Shown here: positions 1-12,540 of the stretch, one piece after another
Numbering within the stretch: the first letter of the stretch is position 1
Layout of the letters: every line of letters begins with the position of its first letter
Assembly (NCBI GenBank): GCA_003117195.1
Contig: BDSI01000037.1
Coordinates: 629,501-693,500 of the forward strand
From: Eudorina sp. 2006-703-Eu-15
Lineage: Eukaryota; Chlorophyta; Chlorophyceae; Chlamydomonadales; Volvocaceae
Direction of reading: 5' to 3'
Length of the DNA stretch: 64,000 nucleotides
The notes under the pieces: generated by a model
Databases searched by the model: none
What the model was told of the DNA's origin: nothing
Seen by the model: only the letters and a program-made list of their open reading frames with translations
Translations under genes and position numbers: made by a program

Positions 1-15
1 AACCGTTCGTTCATC

Positions 16-2910
16 ATGGCGTCTAACGGTTCTTCCCGCTGGGATGGCGTCAAGCGGGTGTACAGCCGGCAGGATGTGGAGAAGCTGCGTGGCTCTGTTA
101 AGATCGAGTATACTCTGGCGCGCCTGGGTGCTGAGCGTCTGTGGAACCTGATGCATACCGAGCCGTACGTGCCGGCCCTCGGCGCAATGACTGGTAGGTT
201 ATCGCTGCCCAATTGCAACTTAGCAACTGCCAGATTAAAAACGGAAGTCTTCTGTTCGCGACACCGTCTGATGTATGCCACTTCTGTATCGGTGCTGCGT
301 CGGCACGTCGTGGCAACCGTTTTAATTCTGCAGAACGTCCTCAAGCGCACGATTCAGTTTGATAAGTGAGATTATGGTTGCGTTTGTGAATGTGCTTTTG
401 CAGGTGGCCAAGCGGTCGAGATGGTCTCTGCCGGCCTGAAGGCCATCTACCTTTCGGGGTGGCAAGTCGCTGCGGACGCAAACTCAGCTATGCAGGTCGG
501 TGGCAACGCTCTATGGCTGAGCATATGAACGATTATCTTATCATTGCTAACCATTTCTTACAACGCTGGCGGCGTTCTGCAGACTTACCCCGATCAGAGC
601 CTGTATCCGGTGGACTCCGTTCCGCGGGTGGTTTCGCGCATCAACAACGCCTTCCAGGTAGGCATCAATTCATCTGTTCATACCGTCGCACTCCATGTTT
701 GGGAACCCTCGAATGTCATAACCGACGCCTGGCTCGTTTTCGCTGCCCCTCCGCTTTTGCGAAACGTCTGCAGCGAATGGACCAGATGCAGCACTCTGAG
801 GGCCGCAACGACATCCATTGGTTCGCCCCGATTGTGGCCGACGCCGAGGCGGGTTTCGGTGGCAACCTCAACGCTTTTGAGGTGGGCCGTGGTGAAACAT
901 GCAAGTTGTCCGGGTCCATACCACCGTGTCGGGCCGTGAGAGTGTGGCTGGGGTTGTCACGCCGTTAGAACCGGCCTTCGCCCTCGCGAACTTTGTTTTC
1001 AGTGTGCCCAAAATCTATGTTTCAATGTGAACAACAACCAGACATTGTCCGATCAGAACTGGCCCTGTAGTGCTCTGCTTTGCTTGATTGCTAATTATGG
1101 CTTATTCATTTCTGAAATGGTCCGCAGCTCATGAAGGCGTTAATCGAGGCCGGCGCGGCGGCCGTGCACTTTGAGGTGAGTCCTTGGACTTCACCCGTCT
1201 GGAGGGGAATGTATTCGTCACTCTGGCCTGTGCGACTTTAGACCCTTCCTGCGACTCTCGTTCTACTTGTGACCCGCCGCTTGTCTGGTGTCGCTTGTGA
1301 GTTGTTGATGACGTCTTGTCGGCCATAACCCATGGCGTGGTCTCGTACGGCACCGCTGTCGTCAACCTCCGTCCCAAGCTCCGTCTGTGGCAACGTCTCT
1401 TGACGTTTTCATTGCGTCAAATGTCAAGCTGAACCCGCCGCACCTCTCACGCTTTCCCTGAGCAGGACCAGCTGGCCTCCGCCAAGAAGTGCGGACACAT
1501 GGGCGGTAAGGTGCTGGTTCCCACCAAGGAGTTCATCCAGAAGCTCACAGCGGCGCGCCTGGCGGCGGATGTACTGGACGTGCCCACCATCATTATCGCC
1601 CGCACCGACGCCCTGGGTGCCTATCTGCTTACCAGCGACGCGGACGAGCGGGATCGCCCCTTCATGACCGGTGAGTGCAGACCGGTCGGGAGATTTACGC
1701 TGCGTTGGAGGGGTCTTCATAAGGGATATATATTATTTTTTATGATGTTATATGGACCGAAACACACGCCGCACCCATTCTATCAGGAAACCACCCCCTT
1801 CCTGAGGACCTGTCCAGAGTAATTACGGCATGCGCTGCGCCCGCCGGGTTGGGCCGACTTGACGCATGATGTCCCCCTGTAGCAGGTTCCCGAGCGCGTG
1901 TTGATTGAATACGCGCATGGACCTGGTGAGTAAAGCCCTTCAACAATCTTCTTCAATCTGCTGCTGCAGGCGAGCGGACCGCTGAGGGCTTCTTCGCCGT
2001 GCGCGGTGGCATCGATGCCGCCATCGCGCGCGGTCTGGCTTACGCGCCGTACGCCGACATGGTGTGGTTCGAGACATCCGAGCCCAGCATGGAGGAGGCC
2101 AAGAAGTAAGTAGCCGCGTCGGCGCCATTTCCGTATTGGACCTCGTTTTTATGTTATTTCTCATCCTCGCTGACTTCGGTTACCATCCACACATGGCTGA
2201 CTAGACAACCGCCTGCTTCCATTTTTCTTAGCGGGGGTATCCTGACGATGAAACCTGCATTGTGTGATGGTGCCGCCTCTAGGTTCGCTGAGGCCATCCA
2301 CGCTCAGTACCCGGGCAAGCTGCTGGCCTACAACTGCTCACCCTCGTTCAACTGGAAGAAAAAGCTGGGCGATCAGGACATTGCCCGATTCCAGGCTACC
2401 CTGGGCAGCTGGGGGTACAAATTCCAGTTCATCACGCTTGCGGGCTTCCACGCGCTCAACTTCTCAATGTTCAGCCTGGCCAAGGACTACGCCTCGCGAG
2501 GTACGAGTTGATAGGAAGCAGACGCATTCCTCGCTGCATCTCTTACCGTATGGCCTCACGGTTGGGGAATAGGTATCAAGATATCTACGTATTGCGCTGC
2601 TGTTGTGCAGGGCTTTGAGAGGATGCGTGCCTGTGCGATGCCTACACCTTCCGTTTCCTGTTCCCGTACGACTTGCTCCCGCCTGGTCGTGAACATGCCC
2701 GCGCCCCGCATGGACCTTGCAGGCATGTCGGCCTACGCTGAGCTGCAATCGGCCGAGTTTGGAGCGGAGAAGGACGGCTACCGCGCGACGACGCACCAGA
2801 AGTTTGTGGGCACCGGGTACTTCGACCTGATCAGCCAAGTGATTAGCGAGGGCACCTCGTCGGTGTGCGCGCTCAAGGGCAGCACGGAAGAGGAGCAGTT
2901 CGAGCACTAA
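16..2910 (+). CDS. ICL1: Isocitrate lyase, 9 exons
   Basis: Cleaves isocitrate to glyoxylate and succinate, the first step special to the glyoxylate cycle, needed for growth on acetate. Exons: 16-193, 404-495, 583-657, 774-881, 1128-1175, 1466-1670, 1970-2105, 2283-2500, 2723-2910; all GT..AG with matching phases, giving about 415 residues. The catalytic KKCGH motif lies at residues 174-178 and the family signature NCSPSFNW at 298-305; [11 protein letters not shown] and FGGNLNAFE are also typical. The ATG at 16 gives a start just before the conserved [10 protein letters not shown]; because it sits at the window edge, an upstream coding exon cannot be excluded. The C-terminus (EEQFEH) shows no peroxisomal SKL-type signal, which fits a cytosolic enzyme (inference). 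The family is certain; only the exact N-terminus is open. Confidence 0.96.
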
Positions 2911-3456
2911 GCGAGCAGGCGGGATGTTTCTATGGATTGCGCGTTCTTGTCGTGCCAAATATGAGTGTACCTGTCTAGCGTATTGCCGAGCGTTGCTTTG
3001 ATGTGGGGTGCGGGGGTTCACGCACGGGCTTGGTACGTGGTGGTTTGTGCGGCACGTGTAGACATGTGCTGCGTACGATTGGGGCCAAAGGAAGGAGCAT
3101 TTCCGTACTGCAGGACTTTGTAGCGCATGCAGTGGCAGAGGTCGGGCGCGGAGATGGGTCAAGAAGCGATGATGCGGGGCCAATAAACTATACGGTCTCT
3201 TTGTGGCCTAGTGGTCGGGAAACTCTCGGCATCGCATCAGGGCTATCCCATCAGAAGTCATGAATTCATGCTACCATCGGATTGCTGTAGCGATGGCAAG
3301 GCATAATTCGACTACTTATTCTTTTGTTTGAATTGGTGACTAATTGGGAGTTCGTAATTTTGCGTACGACATGTCAAGGCCATCCACGGGTCACATGGGC
3401 AACTTGCCATCTTGAGCTGCTCTTGAGGCCAGCCTGATCCTGCATGTTGGTTTTAT

Positions 3457-3461
3457 TGTAA
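3457..3461 (+). other. Possible polyadenylation signal TGTAA for isocitrate lyase
   Basis: TGTAA is the usual volvocine polyadenylation signal. This copy lies about 550 bases after the stop codon at 2910 and is the first one I found, which would give a long but plausible 3' untranslated region. Confidence 0.35.
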
Positions 3462-3524
3462 GAATCTTGCTTGGAGTCTGGCCAGATGAAGAAGTTTCAC
3501 CAAGTCCGGGGTGCCCCTTCGACC

Positions 3525-3615
3525 CCGCCCAAGACGGGGAGACGAGCAGACCGCTGAAGAGCGCACCCAAGCCCGGGGTGAAGCGCGGGCCTTAAGACAC
3601 CGCCCAAGACGGGGA
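3525..3615. repeat. Imperfect direct repeat encoding Pro-Lys-like units
   Basis: The 16-base word CCGCCCAAGACGGGGA occurs at 3525-3540 and again at 3600-3615, 75 bases apart. Related GCGCACCCAAG words occur between and after them. The plus strand could read Pro-Pro-Lys-Thr-Gly units, but stops break the frame, so it may be a decayed Lys/Pro-rich coding repeat. Confidence 0.6.
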
Positions 3616-5464
3616 TCCAGCAAGCCGGTCAAGAACGTAGCCAAGCGCGCACCCAAGAACCGGATCCTAAGAGCCTACCCAATCGAAGGCCCGGGGAGCA
3701 GCCCCATGTGTGTAGTTAAGAACCCCTGGTTGTATTACACGTCCCAACCACCCTCCAGTAAGTAGTAGCAGAGTATTAGCTGCTCCGAGCACTGCTGGAC
3801 AACATCGTGTTCCAGCTCGACCCTCACACATTTATAAATGACCATCACCCGTTGAGAGGGACCACCGTCTGGGTAACGGGACAGGTCCCTGCAAGCCCTA
3901 TGGGTCCCGTGACCAGCCTTTGGATCTTCCCTACTTGCCCCAAGCCCAGCCCTGCGCAGAGGAATGCACGTCCATTGCAGGATGGCGAAACACGTGTGTG
4001 GAAGAGTTGCCCGCCTAAACGGCAAGCCATGCATCAACCACACCTACCAAATGGCTAGGCACCCACACACTGCCCACGGTGCGAGGCACGCATATGGCGG
4101 ATTGGATTACGTTGTGAATGGTGGGGTCGCTGGCTAGTTGCGTCCGTAGCGCGCGGTATATAGCCAAATATGCATTCATCGTGTTTCGGGGCCCGCCGCG
4201 GCTGCAGCCCGCAATCATTCATGAACTGGGGAATGCACCTCGTGCAGGGCATGCTCAGCCCACAACTCGGAGACGCGCGCGTCCTTGGTCTGGGGATTGT
4301 TTGGACGCCACATGCTTATCGGGGCTTGTCTGCACAGCTGGGTTCCAGAGTTATGACGGGCTTTTGACATCATTGCGGAAGCTCAGTCTTACTGAAGCCC
4401 ATGCGCAACACCAGGCACGCAGTGACAGCATGTCGTGTCACAAGCATGCGCACCGCGGACCAGGCTTGTGCGTTGAAAAGAGCAGTTTATGTCGCCGCAC
4501 CACAACGTGCCGTGGCGTGGGCATACCAGGCAACCGCATAGCGGCTACACGTGATCGAACCCCGCCGATCGGACCGCTGGGCACAGGCGCCCGCAGCTGA
4601 ACGAGAGGCTGCCGTGGCACTCCAAGCGGGAACAGATGGAGTTACTTCTCAGGCATTGCGAATCATCATTGCACCAATGGTAGATGGCGCTCAGATTTGG
4701 CTCGTCTTCTCCAATGCCCGCTCAGCGAAAAAGAGCACCCGACGAGAACAGCCATCGCTAGTGCGAGGGCCACCCCTGGCTGCCTCGGATGCGACTGGTT
4801 GCCTTATATATTGCCTCCTCTTGAAAACTCGGTGTAAATCATTGCCGGAGCTAAGCCGGCTCAGCTTTTGGCTCTACTGAATTCATGGGCGCGGCCGTCC
4901 AAGTCGCAATCACGAGTGTAACCGAGGAGCGGCAACAAAACAACTGTGATGCCCCTTTCTATTTGATCCGGTCCAGGAATGCAGTACGCCATAGTACGGA
5001 AGTTCCAGCTATTTGAAAGGACAGTCCTACCCATACCGAACCTGCTAACCAACTGTGGTTCGCGGTATGCACATAGAAGTTCCTTGCAAATATTCACGGG
5101 GTTTTGGTTGCGTTAGGTCCAGACTTCGTGTGCGCGCGCTTCGGATATTCTGCAAGTTTCAGCAAGAGCTCACTGTATTCTACACATATCACACTAAATG
5201 ATAATGTGTTGTCTCTGAACAACATAAAATTTCGTCATGGCCGCACGGGTGCGCTCTTGGAGGGAGCATTTACAACCAGCAAGCTTTTCTGTCTGCCTTG
5301 GTCTGCTTTGATAAGTGCAGCAATGGTCCTCTGATCTATTCCCAGGTTGACGTTGGTGATGGCGAGCTTGCAAGTTCCAGCTTTTGGTTGCCTTCCCCCA
5401 TCGTCCAGGTAACCGGCAGCCGTTCGCCACATAATAGGGACAACCAGATGATAACCTGTAATGC

Positions 5465-8400
5465 ATGAATCAGGTCAACATTGCTCCGTCCGCTTCAAGG
5501 AGCAACTGTGGCACGAGCAGTGGCTCCAGAGCGTTGCGTCCGGGCGATTGGCGCCGTGCCGTGGCAGCAGAAACTGGCGGTGAGCTCCTGGAAGACCCCG
5601 CGGACAAAGGCCGCTACGCTGAGTACACTCCCAACATAGATGATGTACACTCGCCGGCATCCGTGAATTTCGACAACGGAGCGGGGCTTTTGCTGGACTC
5701 GCCGCTGCTTCCCAGAGCCCTTACTGTGAGCTCAGGTCGTGGACTGGGTGGCGCAATGGGTGAGTGCGCGGCCTGCTGATGGTCATCACCTTACTCCTGC
5801 ACTGACCTGTGTCATCCGATGCGTTCAACAGGCTACATGGCCGCAAGCCCGCAGCTGGATTCACCATCATCTGCCATTTCCTTAAGCGAAGGGGAGGCGT
5901 CCTTCCGATTGGAATCACCAGTGCTGGATGTGAGCCCATCCAACTTATCACCCGTACGGCACCGCCGTGGTATGCCCGTCGACTCGGAGCTATCTACACC
6001 GGGATCGGACGGTTACGCAAGCCCACACGTGGTGTTTGGGCCCGTCCATCCTTCTTCCTTGCTGCGATCGAGCGTGCAGAATCCGTTGTACGTTGACAGG
6101 TGCGAAGGGTAAATCTCCAAATGGTAGACATGAAATCCTACCCTTACCCTCACACGGTCGCATGGTTATGGGATCAGTGTATCCCGCGATCTGCACAGTT
6201 TTCTATTTCGTATAGAATTTCATGGTCGTAAAGCGGCTGGGGGTAACGGACGATATGTGAACATCCTCGCAGGCCAACGCCATCGGAGACTGACAACGTA
6301 GCCAAAGCCCTGGTGCTATCCCCGTGCGCGGACCGCAGCACAACGTCCCGGCGACACCGATGTACCTTTGAGTCTGGATGGAGCAGCTCCTCCCCGTCCG
6401 CGGAACGATCCATATCGCTTAACCCATCACAACGCGAAGAGCGGTCGTCACCATTGACAGTCTCCCAGGTGACACCAAAGCCATCGCCTGCTGTGTCATC
6501 AGCACGGCAGCTGCTGTCGCTGGTTCCCCTAGGGGACATCGACACTCCGCGCCGGATAATCAAGAGCCTGTCAATGTCGCACGAGGCCGCACATTTGGGT
6601 CTCCCGAGAGTGCGACAGGCCAGCACGCCATGCGCAACTCCGGTTGATGCCGTGGGTCTGCCGGACGGCAGCCTCCAGCGCGGCATCGGGTCGCTTGCCG
6701 GCACGACATCAGCAGCGACACCTTGCTCAGTGGCTGTCCTTGAAAATGCAGACAACGTCCCTGTTTCTCCTGGCCGCACGACAGCGTCCGAGCCACGGAC
6801 GCCTGTGGGGAAAGTGTCGCTGCTGCAGCCTGGCACTTCGAAGATTGTCGATAGCGGCATCGGCACCGGCAACCATTCATCTGACTTGGACGACACCGCC
6901 GTCGTCGATCGAGTGCTCGATCAGACGCCTCGCAAAGCTGTCAAACCCGTTCTTCAGAGCTGTGACCAACGTCAATCAGCTTCTGGTCAGGTGCGGGCGG
7001 CAGTCCCGCCTGATCAGACCATGTCTCCCAAGCGGGCGCAGCAGCCTGCGCTGCACCCGGAGCTGGCTTCACCAGCTGCACCGGCTGGCGGGCGCGGCGG
7101 CGGCATCTTCCGCACTGTTGCTTACTGGACCTTCCTCGTCTTGGTTGCGTCGTTGCTTGGCAATCGCGTTGCCAACCACGAACGGTGGAACCATGCACCG
7201 AGGTACGATTGTCGTTCGCTACCATTTGGCTTGACGTGGCGGGGCTGTTGCTGAAGCGGTCTTTACGCAACCTCAGGCCAGGAGTCACGCCGGTTTCTGG
7301 CTTTGGCCCTGCGTGCCTTCGTGAGTTCTACCCCGGAGAGCACGTTCTGCTGGCATCCAAAACGTGTCCGTGGTAAGAGGTGGTCCGTTATTGCGAACAG
7401 TTGGGGTCGTTTTGATCAGTCCTCCTGACACGGGTAATGATTCATGCACGAACTGTGATTCTTCATTTACTCTAAGCTGTGTTTTCCTTCGCGTTGTTTC
7501 AACCACCTTGCGTTTGGCCCAATCAGGATCGAGGCCGACGCACCTCCGTCGTGGCCAGCGGGTTTGGTACAAGATTACGTCTGCTGGCTGCAGCTGCCAA
7601 CCTGCCGCACCCTTGAAGGACTTTTCTTGCAGACGACTGGCTCGTCGCCATCTGCGCATGCTAACCTAAACGAGTCAGGTCCTCGGCAAGTCAGCGCCGA
7701 GACATCAGCTGACGTTTCGGACGCCATGGAAGATCACTTGCCAGTTGTGTGCTCCGTGGAGACGGCACCTGGTGGCGTCATGCAGGACGGCAATACTGAG
7801 ATCCTTCTAATGGAAAATTATACCGTCACTCCAAGTGTTCTTGCCACCGCGTGGGGTAACGTGCTTCCGCCGGGACGTGACAACAACAGCGATGCGCTTC
7901 TGTCGAGTTTTGACAGCAACGGCGGTAGCGGACTGGAGATATGCAGGGCCACCGATGAGGTAGCACCTGCGACACATACCGCGTCTGCGTTGCAAAGTGG
8001 TAATGACGTCGACGATTCTGGCCCTGACTGTGCGTCGGCCGTGGGTCCTGGGGGTCTGGACCTTCCGAGGCTGGCGCCTGAGGATTTGTATCAGGACGAG
8101 TCTGAGCTGCTTGCCGGCTTTCCTGATGCCCTTGGTGCAAGCGATGGCGGTCCTCTGTTGCAGATTATGGAAGATAATTCGGTCCTCGCTTCCTCTGTCG
8201 ATGGGGCAGAAGATCACCTTTCGTCGCCTGGCACAGAGCAGCAGCTACCGGATAACTCAATCAGGGGTAAGTTAGTCACCTCGCCTCGTGTCACATGAGT
8301 TGCCCTGAGGAAATGATTCTTCAACAACGCGTACGCAGGTGTAGACGAATTAATTGCCGGCGTATCTTCTCAATGGATGGAGGATAACGGCGCTGAGTCC

Positions 8401-9043
8401 AGCGCTACAGCCGCGTGGGTTGAGGCGGACGAAACGGAATATGCAGTTGCGCACCTACCCGTCACCCAAGTGACGATGTCAATAAAAGATCAGTCTGTCA
8501 CTGTTGCGGTGACTGAGCAGTCTGTCGAGAACACTGTCGTTGAGCTGTACGACAAGATCTCGATTTCTGAGCAGTCTGCCGAGTTGACCGTCTCTGAGCG
8601 GTCCAAAGCTTCAGGCTGGCTTCTCTCAGCTCGACTGTATGGCTGGAATCTGCCTGAATTTCTGCTGGGTGCGGTGGCTGCCTGTCTTGCCGGCAGCCTG
8701 CTTGCGTGGACAATTGAGTCGCTGCGCCCGCACGTCCAGCGGCGGCAGCCCACACGGGAGTCGCGTTCCGGGGATGTTGCTCAAGTGGTCTCGCCTCCTA
8801 CGACGCGGTCTGGTGGCCGAATTCTTCGGCCTAAATGGCCTCAAGGTAGGATGCGTCGTCTGCAGCTGTGCATGCGAAATGTTCTTAATACAACACCTGT
8901 ACACCCTTTATGCAGGCACAACGCAACTTGATCATGTGGTGGCTGAAAAGCAAGCCCTGCCCGAGGACTCGGGTGCGCTACTCAACCAGGGCACCGGTTC
9001 GATCGTGTGGACGGGCAACAAACTCGTGTACTTTGAGGGGTGA
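5465..9043 (+). CDS. Unidentified Ser/Thr-rich protein with two membrane segments, 7 exons
   Basis: I do not recognise the family. Exons: 5465-5759, 5832-6099, 6273-7202, 7277-7372, 7527-8266, 8339-8845, 8916-9043; all junctions are GT..AG and in phase, giving about 987 residues. The first 460 residues are Ser/Thr/Pro-rich and probably disordered. A hydrophobic segment (VAYWTFLVLVASLLGN) lies near residues 468-488 and a second (FLLGAVAACLAGSLLAW) near 881-900, with an acidic stretch of about 390 residues between them. Before the second segment there are short repeats of the form SEQS, TEQS, SERS. The start is the first ATG in an open frame; an upstream exon is possible. It may be a membrane protein with a large soluble loop, but the location is unknown. 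Being a real gene is well supported by the chain of seven phase-matched exons; its function is not. Confidence 0.72.
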
Positions 9044-9873
9044 TGGTGTTGAGCAGCGGCGGCGGTTGCAGCCGCGTCCACAGTGGGGGCCCATCTTCAG
9101 TGATTCGATGGGCCTAGCGGATAAGCGTGTGGCCGAATGAGCCTAGGCTTAGAGCCCGAATGGCTAGTTGAGTGGAGTACAGTGTCCGGCTGCGGTACAG
9201 AGTTAGCTAGGTGATCTAACGATTTCACAATGTACCTGTTACAGACGTCCTGATTGTCGAGCAGAGCCTTTGATATTATAAATCGATGACGTGACTGGTA
9301 GCAATCGTAACAGACGCTCGCTAGCGTAGTTCATATGACATATCGAGCAGCCAGTCGGCCTCATATTCTTACACGAACGCACATCAGGTTCCGGCGGCGA
9401 CGTTACGCCTCTTTACAATGAAGGCACGCCTTGTGCGACGCGGGGCGCAGACTCGACCTGAAACAGGCAAATGTGTCATTGGGTGCACCAAAATCGGACC
9501 ACATCTCAAACATACGTCATACCGGGCCCCAAACACAATGCGCCAGTGCCCTGAAAGTCTGCTCTGTACATTGGCGTAGCCTGGGAACCTTCATTGACAA
9601 CTCGCGAAGCATTCAGTACCTGGTGATCATCCTGACAACAACTAAGCAACCTCCCGCGCTCCGAACACCACAAACTGCGAACCGCTAAGCCTGCCAGCAT
9701 AGAAATGAGCAATACTGCAATTAAAGGTCATCGGAATGAACATGCAAACGGAAACTTCAAAACAGATGCATCTGGTTGCGTGCGACATGGTCGCACAGGT
9801 ACAAGTCCCGTTACACAACTCCCCAGAACGTTGCAGCTCAGCGCGCCTTTGACGCGCTGTTTCCACTGACAGA
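9044..9873. other. Convergent intergenic region
   Basis: Lies between the stop codons of the two-membrane-segment gene (+) and the CCDC6-like gene (-). No exon chain is visible. TTACA (TGTAA on the minus strand) at 9413-9417 and at 9811-9815 could end the CCDC6-like transcript. No clear plus-strand TGTAA was found. Confidence 0.5.
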
Positions 9874-12540
9874 TCACTTGGCCAGCAAAGCCTCCGGCGT
9901 GTTGCTCTGCGCGCTCAGTGGCCGCTCACGCCGACTGCCCGTGATGGCTACGGCCACGCTCCCTGAGCCGTGCAGAGGCGGAGGGCCGCCGCTGAGAGCG
10001 CCGCTCAGTGCGCGGTCGATTGAGTGGCTGGTGCTGGACGGGCTCCGGCTGTAGATTCTCGGGAAGCTACGGGACAAAAGAAAGACACCAATTAACTACA
10101 AACCTACATCGTCCATGAGCAGCACTTCCCCAGCATCATAACTTACTCGCTATAGAGGTCTGTTGACGAGATTCCGAGATCTTTCAGGGTAATGCCCTTC
10201 ACCTCCAGCTTCGACTCAATCAGCCGGAGGTTCGCCACCACGCCATCTAACCGACGCTGCAGCTTGTTAGTGATGCTGCGGCAAAAAAACGTGGTTCTTA
10301 CAAGACATGTCATTGCATGACGATTCCGCTGCGTGCGCACGTGAAGGCACGTGTGGCGCGAGCGAACACTTGCTGGCACCGACTCCGAAAACCAGGGAAA
10401 CCCCTACCACAGTTACCTGGTCCAACATAACGGACCGCAGTAAAAAACGACGTACCTCTCCTCCTCCATTTCCAGCACGTTCTCCAGGTTCACTTTGTCC
10501 TGCAAGGATGCGGCAATTGACGTTCGCTCTTATCTTCCTGCTGCAAAACTCGATAAGACCACAGCAGCTAACGACAACATCGTAGACGCTTACCTTGTTG
10601 AGCCTGTCTACCGACGCGCCCAGGTCCGCCACCTGTAGTGCAGCACAGAAAGTGCTTACATGCAAACCAAGTACGGCTACACACTACGCCTCCGGCGTGC
10701 GATCGAGGCTTCAAGCGTATGCCCCCATGACTTACCGTTCGCTGCAGCTCTGCTTTCTCCTACAAACGAGGGAACAAAAAGTGCCAAGGCGCATGTTAGA
10801 TGGCTTCACCAGCTGCATTCCATGACATCAGGGCAATATTCACCGTCACGCACCTTTTGTAGGGCCAGCTTGTCGCTCGCCAATTTGTCCACCTGCTTTT
10901 GTAGCCGATTCAGGATGTACTCCTGCTCGCACTCCTACAGCACCAGGATACCCGGCAAAGATTGCTGCCTGTGAGACGCGTCATCTGCACGCCCGGTACT
11001 GATATCAACCACCGCCGCGGTACTTGAAGAGCAGGGTGTCTGGCACGCTCAGGTGTGGGAACTTAGGACATGTGAAAGATCAACTGGGCGCGCCATTCGT
11101 CTTTCGCGCGGCTCCCTTACCAACTGGTTCTCCAGCTCCACCTTTTCGCACATCAGCTTGTTCTTCTCCTGTACAGTACAGCATGATTAGAGTTTCAACG
11201 TGCGCCTCCATTTCCGAACTGGGGCAACGGCGTAAGCGGCACACGGGTCACATCAAGCGCTACCGCAACGTCTGCCAGCGACAGCAGGCCATCTGCTGCC
11301 ATGTCAGCATGGGGTCCTTGTGGCAGTCTTGGCTTAGTGCTGGTGCGTCTGCTTCAGCTAGACCGGTATGCTCCAGTTGCGTATGGTTTGGGTAGTAACC
11401 TCAACATACCCAGTGCCAACTATGACTACAAGAACATCACTGAGTTGCATCTTAACCCGTTCCGCGAAACATCAACCCAAAGGTTTATGGTATAGCAAAA
11501 GTGCATTTGTTGTGCACTGCCGTGCCAGTCGCATGCTACGCATACTGCATTGCATGCTACGCATACTGCATTGCATCCCGACAAACACACCAACCCACAG
11601 TTGCAACGTCGTACCCACCACGCTGAGTTGATCGATCGCCTTCCGCAGCTTGTTCACCACGTACTCCTGTAAGGAGAGCGGACAGAGAAATTTAAGTTCC
11701 ACTTGTGTTGGGTACCAGGTGGGCCAGGGTTTCGGTAGCCCCCACGGGAGCACGCAAACCTCTTAACCGAACTATGCACAAATCAGTATAACGATGCTGT
11801 CCTCGCAGATAGCCTGCCGCAAAAGCTACAAATCGTTACCTGTGAAGCGCTGCACTTCCGGCATATCCGTTATTCCCTTTCGCACCTGCTCGGCTTCAAG
11901 CCGGTTCTCCAGGTCCACCTTCTCCTTTGCGAGCTGCGAGAAGACCATGGTTTCGGTTAAAGGAAACCGAACAGAGACCAAGCCGAGCGTACAATTTACC
12001 TTTTCAAGCCGCTTTTGCAGCGTGTTCGCAAGGAACTCTTCCTCTTGTGCAACCTGACACGATCCGGAAATTACAACTAGATTAAACAACACAATGACAA
12101 ACAATATCTCCCATCCCAGCGAAATAAAGTACCTCGCTCGCGAGCACTGCCTTCTCCTTCTTGAGCTGGTCGAGGCGCTTCATGAGCTTGTTCGTGATGT
12201 ATTCCTCCTCTTGCTCAATTTGCTTTTGCTGTGAAAATTACGACGACCGAACGGACCTGTTTAGAACGCTGCCGAGAACAACGGCGCGCCGGAGTCTCGG
12301 CAATCGACCCACCACGACCACATTGTGCTCCTTTGCAAGCCTAAGCTCCTCAGCAAGACCATCTGCTCGCCGCCTCTCGTAGTCGGCCTGCAGTGCCGTG
12401 AAGACAACCTCGTCACTGCAAACGCTTTTGAAAGCTCAGCTCTCAAAGAGGAAAGCCTAATTAATACGCACCGTATCCTTCAATTTTTTGTGCTTTGCTA
12501 ACAGCTCCTCCTTGGAAAGGTTCGCCAACTCGGCTTCCAT
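9874..12540 (-). CDS. CCDC6-like (DUF2046) coiled-coil protein, 13 exons
   Basis: Long parallel coiled-coil protein; the animal relative CCDC6 is a scaffold-like phosphoprotein. Its role in algae is unknown. Exons in transcript order: 12540-12472, 12387-12313, 12228-12133, 12053-12000, 11933-11886, 11666-11619, 11168-11121, 10934-10854, 10759-10736, 10632-10594, 10499-10456, 10275-10147, 10048-9874. Nearly every exon is a whole number of codons; the model gives 309 residues. The repeated pattern EEEYITNKLMKRLDQLKKEK, EEEFLANTLQKRLEK, EQEYVVNKLRK, EQEYILNRLQKQ with KVDLENRLE between is the hallmark of CCDC6, where a heptad block is repeated with E-Y/F-I/V-x-N-x-L-x-K. The last 59 residues are Ser/Gly/Pro-rich and probably disordered. 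The ATG at 12540 opens MEAELANLSKEELLAKHKK; an untranslated exon upstream at about 12805-12860 is possible. It shares a short promoter region with GET4. Confidence 0.88.
11531..11572. repeat. 21-base perfect tandem duplication in an intron
   Basis: A 21-base unit beginning GCATGCTACGCATACTGCAT is present twice in direct succession (11531-11551 and 11552-11572). It lies in the intron between exons 6 and 7 of the CCDC6-like gene. It is probably a recent slippage duplication. Confidence 0.9.

Larger units (their letters stand above)
2911..5464. other. Intergenic region, no gene recognised
   Basis: Apart from the 3' region of isocitrate lyase and a Lys/Pro-codon repeat near 3525-3615, I see no exon chain on either strand. 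The open frames here are short, do not join through splice sites and have no recognisable family motif. The right part, from about 5100, may hold the promoter or an untranslated exon of the next gene. Confidence 0.5.

Noticed and set aside
4540..4575. T-arm-like word GGGGTTCGATCACG on the minus strand, suggesting a tRNA
   Set aside because: The bases flanking the loop do not form a five-pair stem and no anticodon arm or acceptor stem could be found.
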